Source: Cryptomeria japonica
Taxonomy: Eukaryota > Streptophyta > Pinopsida > Cupressales > Cupressaceae
Direction of reading: 5' to 3'
DNA: 64,000 bases
Assembly (NCBI RefSeq): GCF_030272615.1
Contig: NC_081409.1
Location: forward strand, 26,793,406-26,857,405
The translations under genes and the position numbers were made by a program. Under the pieces are notes generated by a model. The model did not search any database. It was not told the DNA's origin and saw only the letters and a list, made by a program, of their open reading frames with translations. Positions 33,931-46,890 of this stretch are shown here, piece after piece. Within the stretch, counting starts at the first letter, position 1; each line of letters starts with the position of its first letter.

Positions 33931-35600
33931 TCATTTCTCTCATCTAGTCACATAATTTTATACAAGCATCTTATTCAAATATAATTTCAAAACTATTTTT
34001 TGAACTTTTAGTAATTTATATTTAATTGAAATGATATTGGCAACTATTTATTTATATAAACTTTGTAATATCATTTTATCTTGTCGATATGTTTTCATGT
34101 TAAACCTACATCAAATCTTATTATTTCCATACTATAAACCTATTAGCCTACTAATACAACATTTGTCTTATAGCCTTTTATTTCTTAAAGTGTGAACTTG
34201 TTTTCTTTATAAGATTCTAGCAATTCAAAATTTAGAATCATGTTAAAAGGCTTCATATCATTGAAAATAAAGATTGTATATTAATATAGATATTTAAAAA
34301 TATAATTAAAATTATTTTATTTATTTAAGAATTATTTTGTTTTATTTATATTTATGTACATAATTATTTTATTTTTACTTAAAAATCATTTTTATATAAC
34401 TTTTAAGTATATTTTTAAAAAAACTACCATTTCAAAAACTTTTATATTTATTTATTTTTTCTATGAAAAATGTAGTAAATAGTATTTTATTTGTAATATA
34501 TTTTTTTTAATATGACTTAATATTTTAAAATAAATAATATTTTTTATTAAATAAAATTTATTTATTTAATATTAATATATTATTTTTAATTATGTGGACG
34601 GCCCTGCTGTCTCTGCGTGTAATTATGCTATATTGGCCATTTCTTGTAGCTTTAACCACTAAATTGCTTATGTAATTCTTTAACATTTTCTTCAAGTGGA
34701 GATGTTTATTTAAACCTTTGCTAATGCCAAACAAATTTACAAAGGAATACAAGTAGGATGTTGCTTAACATGAAAAAAATTTAAATTTCTGAGTATATGT
34801 AGATCGTAACAAAATCAGTTAGAGTGAGAAGTGGAATGCAGAACATAATTTTAGTAAGCCGATAGTTCCCTAGCTTGCCTGGTTTATCAATATACCAGAC
34901 ACCTTTCATGAAAATGCAATCCATCACTGCTATTTGATCTTTACAGTAGAACTCTAAAAATCATAGTTTGGAATAAACTGAAGCCTAACTTATGTGGAAC
35001 AGGCAACCAACATTTCATCTCCATTTGCTCTCAAAAGCAAAATTACAAGATTTCATGGGTGCAGACTCGTTTCCCGTCTGGTATGAGTTTCAGATACCAG
35101 TCCTGTGAATTCCGGGTGTAATATGAATTACATAGAAGTTATTTTTACTGTTTTTTAAGATTTGATTGTGTTTTTTTCATGGGGATCAAACTCTATCCAT
35201 CATTAGGATGATAGAGAGTTCAAGACTTAAAAAATAGTTTGTTCCAAACCCAAGGAGAATAAAAAGATTAAGGTGGTGCAGAGAAGTTACTGAAAAATAA
35301 AGTTTGCAAGCATAAAGATCAAGATGGTACATGCATCATTCAAATGTACCAAAATTAAAAAATAATCACTAAGCCAAAACGGGGATATAGATTTCATGAT
35401 CATCATTCACGTCGATTTATTAAGATTTAAAACATCAAATTAGAAATTACAGGTAATTTTTTAAAATATTGGCTGCCAGTTCAGCGCCGGTGTTGAAACC
35501 CGGTAACCTTGCTTAGAGCCAGGGAAGAACAGAAGGACGACATTTTCATCCAAAATACCTTAAAAAATGATCCTAATGTCTTAATAACCACTACAAATGT
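33931..35600. other. Intergenic region, no gene seen
   Basis: 33950-34600 is strongly AT-rich (long T/A runs, TTTATTT repeats) and probably old transposon debris. 34600-35600 holds no convincing ORF, RNA gene or repeat. An AATAAA on the minus strand (plus-strand TTTATT, 35416-35421), about 350 bp after the stop codon of the gene at 35770, is a possible polyadenylation signal. Confidence 0.5.
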
Positions 35601-35769
35601 CTAAAGAATATCAAATAGTTGTGAAACATTGTGACTTCTTATCCGTGAAACAGGATTTCTATACCTTGGACCTTGTGCACCTTGGTGAAAAATCATTATC
35701 ATGTATGGAAAGAACAGAGCTACCTTCTTCCGAGAGTTTTAATTATCTTCATCAACACTGTATCATGAT

Positions 35770-38700
35770 TTATTTCCTTTGGTACTTTAAGGATTCAAAA
35801 CGGGAAGCCAAGGCATCATAGTCTGGGAGCTTTGGATGAACATGGGAGGCCCTTGAGTTCAATCCCACATAGGGTGATGATTGAGAGTTGTTAAAAGTAG
35901 AGGATGTCACTCCTGGAGGAGGCCTTGTTGGGGGTTGACTTGCTAGTCTTAATTCTGACTGAGGATTACTCCTATTCTCAGAAACAAACTGTTCTGTATC
36001 ACTATCTTCATCATTCTCAGAGTCTGTACAGTCTGATTCATCAAAAACTGGAGAAGCAAGATTGTTCGAGTACACCATTTGAGTCTTCCTGGGTGCTAGT
36101 GATGGAATGTTTGAGTCCCCGAGTGGATCATCTCTGTACCTGCCAAAAGAGTGCCTTTCTGACCTTATATTGTCATAGTTTTGCATAGCCTGTGTATTGT
36201 TATGGTGGTATTTTACTTCATTTCCATGATGTGTAGCATCCTGTTTGCTACTCCTCTTCACCGGCATTTCATAGTCGTCATCAGAATCTTGTACTTCACT
36301 TTCCCTACTTATTTGTCCACTTACACTCCTGGAAAGGTTTTTGTTTCCTACTTGACCTTCAACCCGTGCTCTCCTGTTGTGATCATACCCATGAAAAGAT
36401 TGTGCCTGATGTAAATACTGTTTTCTGTTCATTCTCAAGTTGCCGGCAACATCTGTCTCGTCATCACTTAAGCTTGGATCAAATGGACCAGGTGCTTCCT
36501 GACAATGGTTTTGAAGATTACCCTGCTTTGCAAGTTTGGCAGCAGCCCGTGCAGCTGCGACTGCTATCTCTGCAGAATCAGCAGCTGCCTTAGCAGCAGA
36601 GGCTGTATCTTTGAAATTTATATTATAATCTTTGTCAGCATGCAAAACAGCATCCTCATTGCACATGCCAGATGATCCTGTAGATGTGCGTGACATGTTT
36701 CTCTGGGGACTTTGATGTAAATCTGGGGATTTTGATTCAAACTTTTGACCAGAAGTAGTAGGCCAGTGATCCTTTTTAGAGACTGTTGATAAATTTGTAG
36801 CAGCAATAAACTTACTTGGTCCATCCTGCACAGAAGAATTGAAAAGAAAAGTTAGTCCTCAGGGTCCCACAAAAATGAGTTGCAAGTTACTGTCAAGACT
36901 AAGAGTATAGAGAGTCTTCTTATAATCTTACAAGTAGGTCTTCTGGACGCTTTAAGAATTCTTCTTCTGATTCTGCTGGATCCCAATCAACATGATATTC
37001 CTTGGCTATTTCTTTCATGAGCTTCAGCTTTACTTGACCACTAGGCGCTTTCACTGATAACTTCTCAATAATCTGAAAAGCACAAACCGGCATGAATCTC
37101 AATGTTCTGAGATTTTCAGTACAGCATAATTCAATTAGAAATAATTTAATAAATGTAAGTAACAGACATGTAGCAGGAATATAAGGCATCCTCCCATGTA
37201 ATTGCTATACAAATGGAAGCCAACCTGAAGTCTGCATTGTTTTGCAGACGACAGGCCAATGGGAATCTAAACCCATGACCAGTAATACGACAAAAGCTCT
37301 CTTAGTAATTAAACCAAACTCAATTCTTATTTAATCAGCAGAGTAGAATTAATTGTTCTGAACTTTTCACTCAGAAACATATATGGTGCTTGAATACCAG
37401 CAAAAAAAATCAAAATGGACTTAATAAAAGACAATTTTTTTTCATATAATCTGCTTAATGTTTATCATAATTAGCTTCACTGAATAGCGTACAATGTTAA
37501 AATTTAACATACTGTTCTATTGACAGCACAATCTGGACGTAGTTCTGCAGCTGCAGCTACAAATTCTTTACCATACTTCATTCCAAAGAGATCACGAATT
37601 TCTAGGAGTTCTGGAATGTCGGCACATCTTGGAGCTGCAAATATTAAACTTGAAAGAGCTTCCCGTAAATCAAGAGGGCATTTGCTGTAAACACACAAAC
37701 GAGCACTCAATAGCTTTGAGTCTTGGCTGCATATTTCTACCCAGGGAAAGAATAATATACAACAAAGTTTTGAAGGCTAGATTGGAAGGTAAATATTGGA
37801 AGAAAAATATGGTAAATTTATTAAATAATTATCAAACACTAAATGACATTCACTGTTCTGAAGTAGTATGATCGAAGCACTTGAAAAAAAAATTGTATAT
37901 AGAAACATGGTTAGCTTGTATCTCTGTGGTTAACCGATATGTGTATCGCCTTTCATCAATCATTGGATTTTTAATTTGTGCAAATGAAGCTATAGCAACT
38001 TGCTATCCTAATTGCTCGAGGACACATTAGTATGTACTGGTAAAATTATGTTCAAAATATCAAAATAACTTAAAAACAAACATGCTTGTATTAGCAATCT
38101 ACTATGATGCAATGTGTGATCTTTCTTGTTTCAAATAAAAATGGAACAATGAAGTTTGCTGTGTCATTGCTAGAGGTAAGGATTCATACCTCTGGGATTC
38201 AATGATGGACAGACGTGCCACAATTAGCTCACAAAAGAGTTCAATGATATCATATGCTGCCATGATATTTTGCTCTCTTATTACATGTTCAACCTGTAAG
38301 AAACCATTAAAGATAACAGGGAAAATATACCACGTAAAATTAAAAGAATGGCCATGAAATTAAGTACTTAAAAAGATTTGTTCAAACAAGATGCAACATT
38401 TTCAGACACGTTCAAAAAAATAATTTGAAGTTTGAAAATCAATAAGGGAATGTTTTTCTTCTTCTCTATAGGATTGCCTCTTATATTCATGGAAGAACAA
38501 GACACTTATATCAGCTGAGCAACACAGTTGTACAGAAAAGGTTAAAATCTGAGCCTTTACCCCAAGGCTAAAACAAATTACAATCCATACTGGTAAATAC
38601 CTCATGCGAAATATGGGACAATCAATTTTCCACGAATAATATCCACAGTCTAGATAAGTCTTGTTTTATGAAGTTGCATTCCTTTTGGCTATTTTATTTT

Positions 38701-41700
38701 TGACAAGGTTCCTAATGTAGATACAGTGCAACTAGTTTGTAAACCCTGTATTCTTTATTGTTACTTTCTTTCTTATTAAAAGTATCATATAATGTAACCA
38801 CAAATAACATGCACATACATCAGATTCCTTATAAATGTAAATCCGCATTAAAAGACCAAACCAGGGTTTTTGATGAGTCACTTGATTCCATTTGTTTCCA
38901 TTGTACCTCTCTCAAGTGGAGGTTCAGTTCAAGCTAACTTTGTGTATAACATTCCACTATTCAAATTTGAACTCAAATCATTTTACTTTTGATTTTATGA
39001 TATCCTCTCTCAAGCAGAGGTTTACACAAGCATGGTGTATGATAAACTATCATGAATGCAAATACAATTCTAAGTATCATGAAAATTATCCTTTAGTGAG
39101 ATGCTTGAATATAAGTGTAGATGTAGTAGTTATTGCTGAAAGTCGAGATATTTGATGGGTGTAGGGTAGTAGGCAAATGCATAAAGTTGTGTTTTCCTTA
39201 TAATTCTGTGTATGCTTAAGTTCAAGGCAGCATCATTTATATTTGAAACTTTGCAATACCATTCTTCCTCCATGAAATTCCTCAGCAATCATTTCATCAA
39301 ATAGCTAAAGCCTAACTTCATTATTGCTATTGATCTAAATTAAGTTGGTACCGACAAGTTGAGGAACTTAATGTATAACAAGCAGCAACTGAATAAAACT
39401 CAAATGAAAGAAGATTGACAATTGCAGAAAAGCTGAATAAATTAGATTTGAAGTTTGTCTGTGTTGGAAAGCTTTGGCCATGAACTAATCAATCCAAGTT
39501 GGAGCACAATGTAAGCAAGTTGGCCATCACATTACCAAATTCTGCTCCGAAGGGCCTCAAATATGCAAAACATAGAACATAGAAAAAATACCCAAAAACA
39601 TATTTTCAAAAATCTTCAAAAATTTGTTCATGATTGCCACTTGGATGACTTGAGATGTTTTCTAGATCTTTTGCATTGGGATCCATTGCTCATAGTTTTT
39701 GCACTAGATAAGGGAATTTTTGGTTACTCTAGTTACTAGTGAACCACTTGCCCTAATGCACAAATAGAGTGGAATTTGTTGATTCATCTCCTTGACCAAT
39801 ATATCAACGAGTGTATCAGGGTTTAGTTTTGTCATTTGCAATTGTTCAACAACCTCTGACATGTCCAACATTGGTGAAATGTATGGCTGAAGTAATTATG
39901 CATTGAACGCCAGATGCAACACAAGATAGGATGACAAGTTGAGTTCAAATGCACCATATATTGAATGGTATAAGTTTTCTATTTGGGCCCTAAACCCTTT
40001 CTAAATGTACAACCATACCTTGTCTCGCAACTAGAACTAACCAGGGACCCAATGCTGATCATGTTGATGATTATATTTGTCATTGGTTCTGTACAAAATC
40101 CTATTAACCTATTGTTGAATGTGTCGAATCTTCTCAACAAATATTGTGGCCTTATCCAATTCATCAAATCATCATTTGTTCACCTGGAAATGACTTCGGA
40201 TTAGGAAACTGTCTAATTGGTGCCCTCAAACAAAGTGATAAAGCCTATCAAAATGGAGTGCTTCCTTCTACTAGTTTACACGCCCCTTTCAAGGTATGTA
40301 TGGCTAGCATAGGATGTATGGCCCAGCCAAGAGGAATGGTATGTCATCTACAACATTATTCACAAATTTGCTCAAGTCTCCACCATCAATCATTAGCATC
40401 ATGCAATCATTGCAATCGGCAATAAAACCCTTGCACAGAAAAATCAGATTAAAACACATCAAAAAACTTCCATTAGAACACAACTAGAAAAATGACTTAA
40501 CCTTGCAACATATATTTGAACGTCTTACATTTTCAACACCAAGGAAATCTCTGTTTGAAATTGCTACAATTGATGTTATTGATTTTTGTTCCTAAGACCT
40601 AATATTTTCAGCACATAGGTGAATTTTGGATCAAATCACTCTTTCCAACTAGGAGGGGTTTTGTCCCTAAAACTAGTATTCCAAGAAGGTTTCCATCATC
40701 AAGAAATATGAAAATAAGTCATGTTCTCACTCAAAGCAAACAGCAAATGCAATATCCAATCTAACCTTTTTCTCTATACAGCTCTTTAAAAAGGTACTTT
40801 TACAACTTCAGGGCAGCTGAATAATTTCACTTTTCCCATCAATAATAAAATAAAGTGACTTTTGAGAACTTTTAATTAAATATTACTTTTTAATCATCCA
40901 TTTTAATGTCACTTTTAAATAATAACCTTTTAAGTTACTTGTACCCCATGCCTAGTACTAAAACTTTATAGCGTAGGCCATAAGTTGCCTTTATAATATA
41001 AAATCACCTTAAGACAACTTAAAATATTTATTTAATTACTTTTATCGACACATCCCAAGGTCTTAGGAAAGTTGGTGCTCTCGAAGGATGTTGAATACCT
41101 CCAAAAAGTGTGGAATGTTCCTTGAAATTTGGATTTGCATTATAAAAAAACCATTGTATTAATTTTGACCCATACAACACTGCTATTGTCATAAAATTGT
41201 TACAATTAAACCAGTGCTCTCCAAAAATATTGAAAGTTTCCATGAATATTGAAATAGACCCAAAAAGGGATATTACAATTTCTGACGAGGAAAAAGAAAC
41301 TAAATAACCTGAAGAGATAGCAAAGGAACAAGAACCACATTTGATTTTGAAAATGATGACCCATGGAGGTACACTTGGTTCTCTTAGATGCACCAAGATA
41401 ATCCTTTCAAAGTTCGCAAATCACAATACTCATAGATAGTGGAGCTACCCCCAACTTCAATGATGAGAGGTTGTAAATCAAGAGTGGACTCAAAGCTGAA
41501 GGATTTGAAGTATTTAATGTCATGGTAGCTGATGGACTCATCATCCCTTGCAATAAAAAAATCAGGCAGCTCAATATACTCAGGGAGAACATAAAGTATG
41601 GGAGAAAATCTCGCCTGGCACTGGCTTCCTTAATCAGATTATTCATTGAAAACTCAAATTTTGAATTGAAAGCCTAAAGGAAACAACAAGTAGGATATAA

Positions 41701-44440
41701 CATGTTTACAAAGAGATGCAAAATAAATTAAGTGAATATAACCTGGATAGCACTAGCTTCTTGTACAGCATTTACTGTGTTTACAATTTTTAGAACAGAT
41801 GCCAGAAATTTCTTTAAGTACAAATAATTTAATAAATTAAGTGAAATATAACTTGGATGCAAAGAAAGTATACTTTAAGAATAAATTCAAATTGAAGAAT
41901 AGAATAAGCAGTTATATCGAGGTTTTGATCTCTGATCTCAGATTAAATTTTTGACATTAGACATTCCAACAAAAAAACAAGAAAGATTACAGAACAAACC
42001 CGGATTCTAGCACTTGGGTCTTGACCAGATTGAAGAAGAAGAGCCAAATCCCTCTTCAATTGCTGCAGTTGCATATCCCTTTTGTTTCTCAGAAGCTTTA
42101 TGCGTGACATTGCCAGCCTTACCAGGGTTTTGCTGTTCACGCAGGCAAAGTATGTATTCCAGATTTAGCCAAAGAAACAAAGCATGCATTCTAAGTATAA
42201 TTATCCAGAGACACAGAGTATCAGTGGTTAACATATGAAATTCAAGTAATCTACTATAAAATCCCTCAGCAGAAGATCAGAGGATAATTCCAATTGACTT
42301 GAAGTTCACCAAAGTTATTAAATCTAAGCAATGGGTTTCCACAGTATAGCCTGATAATAATAGCAGACTCAAAACATTGTTCTTGAGTGTTTACACAAAA
42401 AACAGAGTATCAAGATGCAGCATATGCTCTCAAACAATCTAGTACCAAAAATACGTACCAGAAAGACTTGAGGTGATCTAAGAAATGAGTGGCCAAGTAA
42501 CCTGACAATGACTTCAAAGAAAAGACTCATATTCAGGGTCAGCACCTAAACGATGGTTAAAATTAAGTAATCAGACACTACATAAGCCTATAAATTATAA
42601 CTCATACAACAGGGGGTTTATAGACAAAGTTGATGCGTTGGCTAGGCCACGACATGAGAATTTACCACTAGTTCTTTCACTTAGGGAGATTGACCACAGA
42701 CTTAATATTAAAATTTTAAAGCTAAGTAAAGGGGATTGCCAAGTGATATTTAAGTTAAAGGCCATCACCCAATCACTGGTCCTTGATTCGGATAATGGGA
42801 TTGCAATTCAAAGTTTTTAACTCTGTACATAGGAAGACTTGCCATAGGATTGGATTTTAACTTGAAAGGCCAAATCTAACTAAGTAATGGGATGCCAAGT
42901 GAATAACCTGATAATGTTTCTCAAGACTCGTGCAACACCCAAATACTGGTATTTAATTTAGTAGTTGGATACCAAGCGAACGACCCTATAACAGATTCTC
43001 TTACAGAAGGAGACCTACCAGAACCAAAACGACCCTATGTTATCTTCAAATACTAAATCTAACAAATAGGTTCTCAAGTGACTAACCTGGTAAGGATTTT
43101 TAATTACAGAACCAAAACTCTGATTGTTAATTACAGTAACAGGGTGCCAAGACAATGACGTATAATCTCTAAGAGAGGGAGACTTACAATATAAATGCAT
43201 TCTAGCTTTAAATCTAAATCTAAGCAATTAGTTACAAATTGGATAACCTGATAATGGCTTTAATACGTAGCCAGATCAAAAACACTGACCCTTGGACTGG
43301 TTAACACATCTATGAGAATCCTATAATCTTGTCCAGAGGATACTTGCCATAGATTTGAATGTTATCTTAAAATAACCAGAAAATGAATTTTATGACTCGT
43401 GGTCATCTCCAAAATACTTTTAACCTTTGAAAGTGGATTCTAGATTTCTAATTGAATGACTGTAATCTTGTAGGCTATAGACTCGTACAGAGGATATCAA
43501 CCCCAGAATTGAATCTTAACTATAAATTCTAAATCCATGAAACGTGCTGAGATCTGTCCACTGAAAATCACGATAATGATTTTTTTTTAACTTTGACCAA
43601 AACCATGGAAATGCACTCATACTCAACACACAAACACTGATCATTGTTCTGAGTGATAGGATTCCAACCACATGACCAACAATCCCTTACAGAGGGACGC
43701 TTGCCATGGAATTGGATGTCAGCTAAAAATGCCTTAGTAATGGGTTACCGAGCAAAAAACACAGAATTGATATTTAAGACTCATGGGCAGCACCTAAATA
43801 CTAAATACTTGCCATATGATCGGATGTTAGCTAAAAATGCTAAATCTAAGTAACGGGTTGCCGAACGAATAAGCCAAATCTAAGTGACAAATTACCAAGT
43901 GAATAACCCAAAACTGATAATTTAAAAACTCAAGGAAGCACTCAGATTCTGACGATTGATCTAAGAAAGATCATTCCAACTGAATCACCAATTGCCCTTA
44001 GCTAGGGAGACTTGACATGGAATTTGAAGTCAGCTTAAAATGCAAAATCAGTAATGGATTGCCGAATGAATAACCAAATATTGATTTAAAGGCTCATGGA
44101 CAACTCTCAAATATTGCTCATTGTTCTCAGTAACATTGTTCCAATTGAATCACTAATAAATCCCTACCAAGGTCGCGTATTAGATTAAAATGCTAATCCT
44201 AATTGTAATTCTGAAAACCAAAAGCCTAAATTGTAACCCATATTATGTAATGAAACCAATGCGATGCAGTTATTCGAACCGAACAAAAGAAACTTGTTTT
44301 TCTTATTTCGTTTAAAACAGCGCGTCGTTTGCTTCATCAGAAAACACACACACACACACACACTGGTTTCTATTTTAATTTGTTCCGTGTAGAGAGATAG
44401 CTGCTTACCATTTTGCAGACTTGAAACTCTTTTTGAACAT
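35770..44440 (-). CDS. ISTL: IST1-like protein (regulator of Vps4 in the MVB/ESCRT-III pathway)
   Basis: Six coding exons with GT-AG borders: 44440-44409, 42132-42000, 38293-38190, 37684-37513, 37072-36932 and 36825-35770. Spliced, they give an open frame of 545 residues with no stop. Exon 1 supplies MFKKSFKSAK and the split Cys codon before KTLVRLAMSRIKLL. The Ist1 domain spans about residues 11-175: AARL-type helices, EHVIREQNIMAAYDIIELFC, then APRCADIPELLEIRDLFGMK, and KLSVKAPSGQVKLKLMKEIA. A low-complexity tail follows, Ala-rich at about 269-293 and acidic near 460-475, ending in LASRFESLK, like the MIM1 motif by which IST1 binds Vps4/SKD1. Family members bind ESCRT-III (CHMP1) and tune Vps4 in endosomal sorting. 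Introns measure 2,276, 3,706, 505, 440 and 106 bp. The start agrees with plant ISTL proteins that begin at this basic helix. Looks functional. Confidence 0.93.
38294..41999 (-). other. Intron 2 of the IST1-like gene (3.7 kb)
   Basis: Donor GTTTGT at 41999 and acceptor ending TTACAG|GTTG at 38294. Apart from a Ty3 protease relic on the opposite strand (41290-41640), I see no assignable feature; 39460-40440 may hold more degenerate retroelement coding sequence, but I could not identify it. Confidence 0.8.
41290..41640 (+). pseudogene. Ty3/gypsy aspartic protease relic in intron 2
   Basis: On the plus strand a frame with stops reads ILIDSGATPNFNDERL (active-site DSGAT codons at 41435-41449), then IKSGLKAEGFEVFNVMVADG and LIIPCNKKIRQLNI. 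This is the RVP_2-type protease of Ty3/gypsy polyproteins (usual form: LIDSGATHNFI...VMVADG). It lies antisense to the host gene, and no LTRs are visible around it. Confidence 0.75.
42836..44180. repeat. Diverged ~165-bp tandem repeat filling intron 1
   Basis: Phrases such as GACTTGCCATGGAATTGGAT, then AAATCTAAGTAATGGGTTGC and then a run ending CTCATGGACAGCACC recur in fixed order. The anchor (ACTTGCCA or decayed versions) is at about 42836, 43011, 43181, 43341, 43491, 43699, 43806 and 44009, mean spacing about 165 bp. Copies are strongly diverged. Confidence 0.65.
44344..44363. repeat. (CA)n microsatellite in intron 1
   Basis: About ten AC dinucleotides, 45 bp from the splice donor of exon 1 of the IST1-like gene. 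Confidence 0.9.
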
Positions 44441-44534
44441 CGTGAATATCTTCTTTGGCTTCCAAAACTCTTAGAACATTTCTTCTGGATTTTCTAGTGG
44501 AAAAATATATTTGTCGGGGAATGAAATGAATCAT
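44409..44534 (-). other. Overlapping upstream ATG in the IST1-like 5' leader
   Basis: An ATG at 44534-44532 in a near-optimal context (CCACCATGATT) lies 94 nt upstream of the main ATG (44440). Its frame differs from the main frame, reads through exon 1 and continues in exon 2 to a TAG near 42010, giving about 80 residues. It matters only if transcription starts upstream of 44534, which the sequence does not tell. Confidence 0.4.
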
Positions 44535-44540
44535 GGTGGA

Positions 44541-46003
44541 TTTCTAACGGGCGTTTTTCCCTCCCCACCTTGAAAAGGGACATGATTTTCAAAATTGGAA
44601 TAATTGAGAGTAAATTTGACATTTGTGAGTCAATTTGTGGAGTATATCTTTCCAAGGAAGAGTCAAGTTGGAGCCCGGAAAGAAAACGGTTATAGAGGGA
44701 TGGCTGCTTTCATTTACCTTGTTTTCTGTTCTATAGGTTATTCTTAGTTTCATAGACGTTAAAATTTTCTCCTTTTCATTTTAAAATACGGCTTATATTT
44801 TTTTAGTTGTTTTAGAACATAATTATGTTTTTCTTCTTTTTTCATATGTTTTTTAGTCTTTTGTGTACTTGACTAATGTTGAGTTAGAAGTAATTAAGAA
44901 TACTTGTACAAAATTATTGTTGTATCATAAAGAGACAAATTCTTCTAGGTCAATCCTTGAAAATGTATATAAAGATCGGAAAATATAGCAGGCAAGGGTC
45001 CTAGAATGATGTATGCAAATTCTTTACTCATTCTAAAGTACCAAATCATAACGTATTGTTATAAGTTGCTCCTTTAAAAGTCTAATATGACATTTTAGAA
45101 TGAATGTATTGAATCTCTTTAAATACTAGCACATAACATCAAATTGTGTCAAACGTGTACTAAGTGGATTTAGAATGGGAAAAAAAGGGGTCTAATTGGC
45201 TAAAGTTTGAATTTGAACTATGAAAGGGAAGAGGAAAAGTTTTCAACCATGTGAATATCTTACAGTGAGCATATGGTGAAATCTAGGTGGATGTGTAGAT
45301 AAGGGAAATATATAGGTATGTGTGCGTATAAGGATAAGGTTGGTGGCTAAGTTTAAGGGGATGTATATTTAAGGGGATGTATATGTATGAAGGGGTAAAA
45401 GGCAAGGGGAATGAGCACAACTTTGCACAACTTTGCATCATTTGTCACTATGTACATGTATCAAGACATTTCCTCAAAATGGGTACAAAACTAAATGGGA
45501 ATGACATGGGTATACAAATTCCATCATACATTTTGTGCCCTCAAAGAATGTAGCATTCACAGATATGTGTGTAAAGTAGACTTTTAAACATTGAAGGATA
45601 TATGGAATGAGGTCTTATAAAGTAATTCACCCTACAAGGATGTGATCATGAAAGTATTTCCTTCAGTGTATGCTCTCCATGAAATCCTATAAAACAAAGC
45701 AAAAGTATTTCATGAGTGGCTTTTGTCTCACAATTGAAAATAAAAATAGTTTGAAAATATATGTTGTTTTAAAAATGAGAATATCCTATTTAGCATGGTA
45801 GGCATGGGATGACAAGGCACATGAAGGGTGAGGTATCTCATGTGATAATGCTCCACATAGTCACAGTGATGAGTTTTTGTAGCACTTATTGTAAGGAAAT
45901 CTATAGTCATAATCAACTATTCTCATCTAACCCTATGAGAGAAAATTATGTTAATAAGTATTTCGATTCAGTGATGCTAAAGAATAGACAAACATACCAT
46001 CAA
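44541..46003. other. Intergenic region and presumed promoter of the IST1-like gene
   Basis: No coding sequence or repeat that I can identify. The minus-strand promoter of the IST1-like gene should lie within the first few hundred bases; no clear TATA box is seen there. Confidence 0.4.
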
Positions 46004-46688
46004 TGTTAGGATTCCCAAAGATACTGAGAGGGGGGGGTGAATCAGTATCTAACCGGTAAATAGATTTTCTGATCTTATTAAATAAATTGCATTCCAAAAC
46101 AGTGTACCAGTAAACAAGAATTAATGCAGTAAATATGAACAATAAACACAACATAGAAAGCAGACCATAACACAAGATTTTTGGCGAGGAAACCTGGTGT
46201 GGGAAAAACCTTGGTGGGATTTGTGACCCACAATATTCATTCTCTGGCCAATGAATGGATATTACTTACAATAGGGGCCTGCACATGCAGGAAGGCCAAC
46301 TGCCTAAAGCTCACTGCTCAATTACAAAAGGAAGTCTCACTAACTTACAAAATGGATTATACAAATCCAATATGTTGTATTGCTTCAGTTCAGCATCTAC
46401 TATAATCTTCTCATGTCCGCATCTGAAATGATCTACAAGATCTCATACTTATATATGAGTCTTATTACAATACGCCTTGTTGGCTTACAAAAAGATATTA
46501 CAATTAAATACAAAATATAATAAGCAAAATCATGTCGGTTGGGGTGTCGGTAATCATCTTTGTCGCTGCTGGTGAACTATCTGCAGGTGTAGAGTCTGTC
46601 AGTGTCAGTGTCATAGGATTGCAAGGTTGCCATCAATGACAATACCTTCAATCATCTACAATTCTCATGGGAGTGTGCAATGCCAACA
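46004..46688 (-). repeat. 3' LTR of element C
   Basis: 685 bp; on the minus strand TGTTGGCATTGCACACTCCC to GGGAATCCTAACA. It is clearly the same family as the element B LTR (shared GTAGATGATTGAAGGT and ATTGATGGCAACCTT, and the terminal ATCTTTGGGAATCCTAACA-like ending) but about 100 bp shorter. TATA at about 46448-46455. It is preceded (to the right) by the polypurine tract. Confidence 0.88.
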
Positions 46689-46890
46689 ATCTCCCCCTTT
46701 GGCATTCATGGCAACACCCATGAGAAAAATTCAAAATGTATCCAAAAATTGAAGTCCAAAAATCTTACCAAAACTATGTGCTCCTCCCCCTGAGCAGATG
46801 ATCTCTAAGTCATTGGATTTTTCTCTTCTCTACTACTCCCCCTTTGACATCAATGACAAAGGTTGTCAAAATGTCAATTGAGTGTAGTTA
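46689..46890 (-). other. Polypurine tracts and 3' non-coding region of element C
   Basis: Reading the minus strand from the ORF end: AAAGGGGGAGTAG (about 46834-46846), CTCAGGGGGAGG (about 46785-46797) and the terminal AAAGGGGGAGATT (46689-46701) next to the LTR. This is the same ordered trio as in elements A and B. Confidence 0.8.

Noticed and set aside
35460-35520. Possible tRNA-like or structured RNA segment (GCCAGTTCAGCGCCGG)
   Set aside because: No cloverleaf arms or T-loop consensus could be drawn; no RNA gene is supported anywhere in the window.
39460-40440. Possible degenerate gag or host gene fragment in intron 2
   Set aside because: Short frames on both strands show no motif that I can tie to a family; left unassigned.
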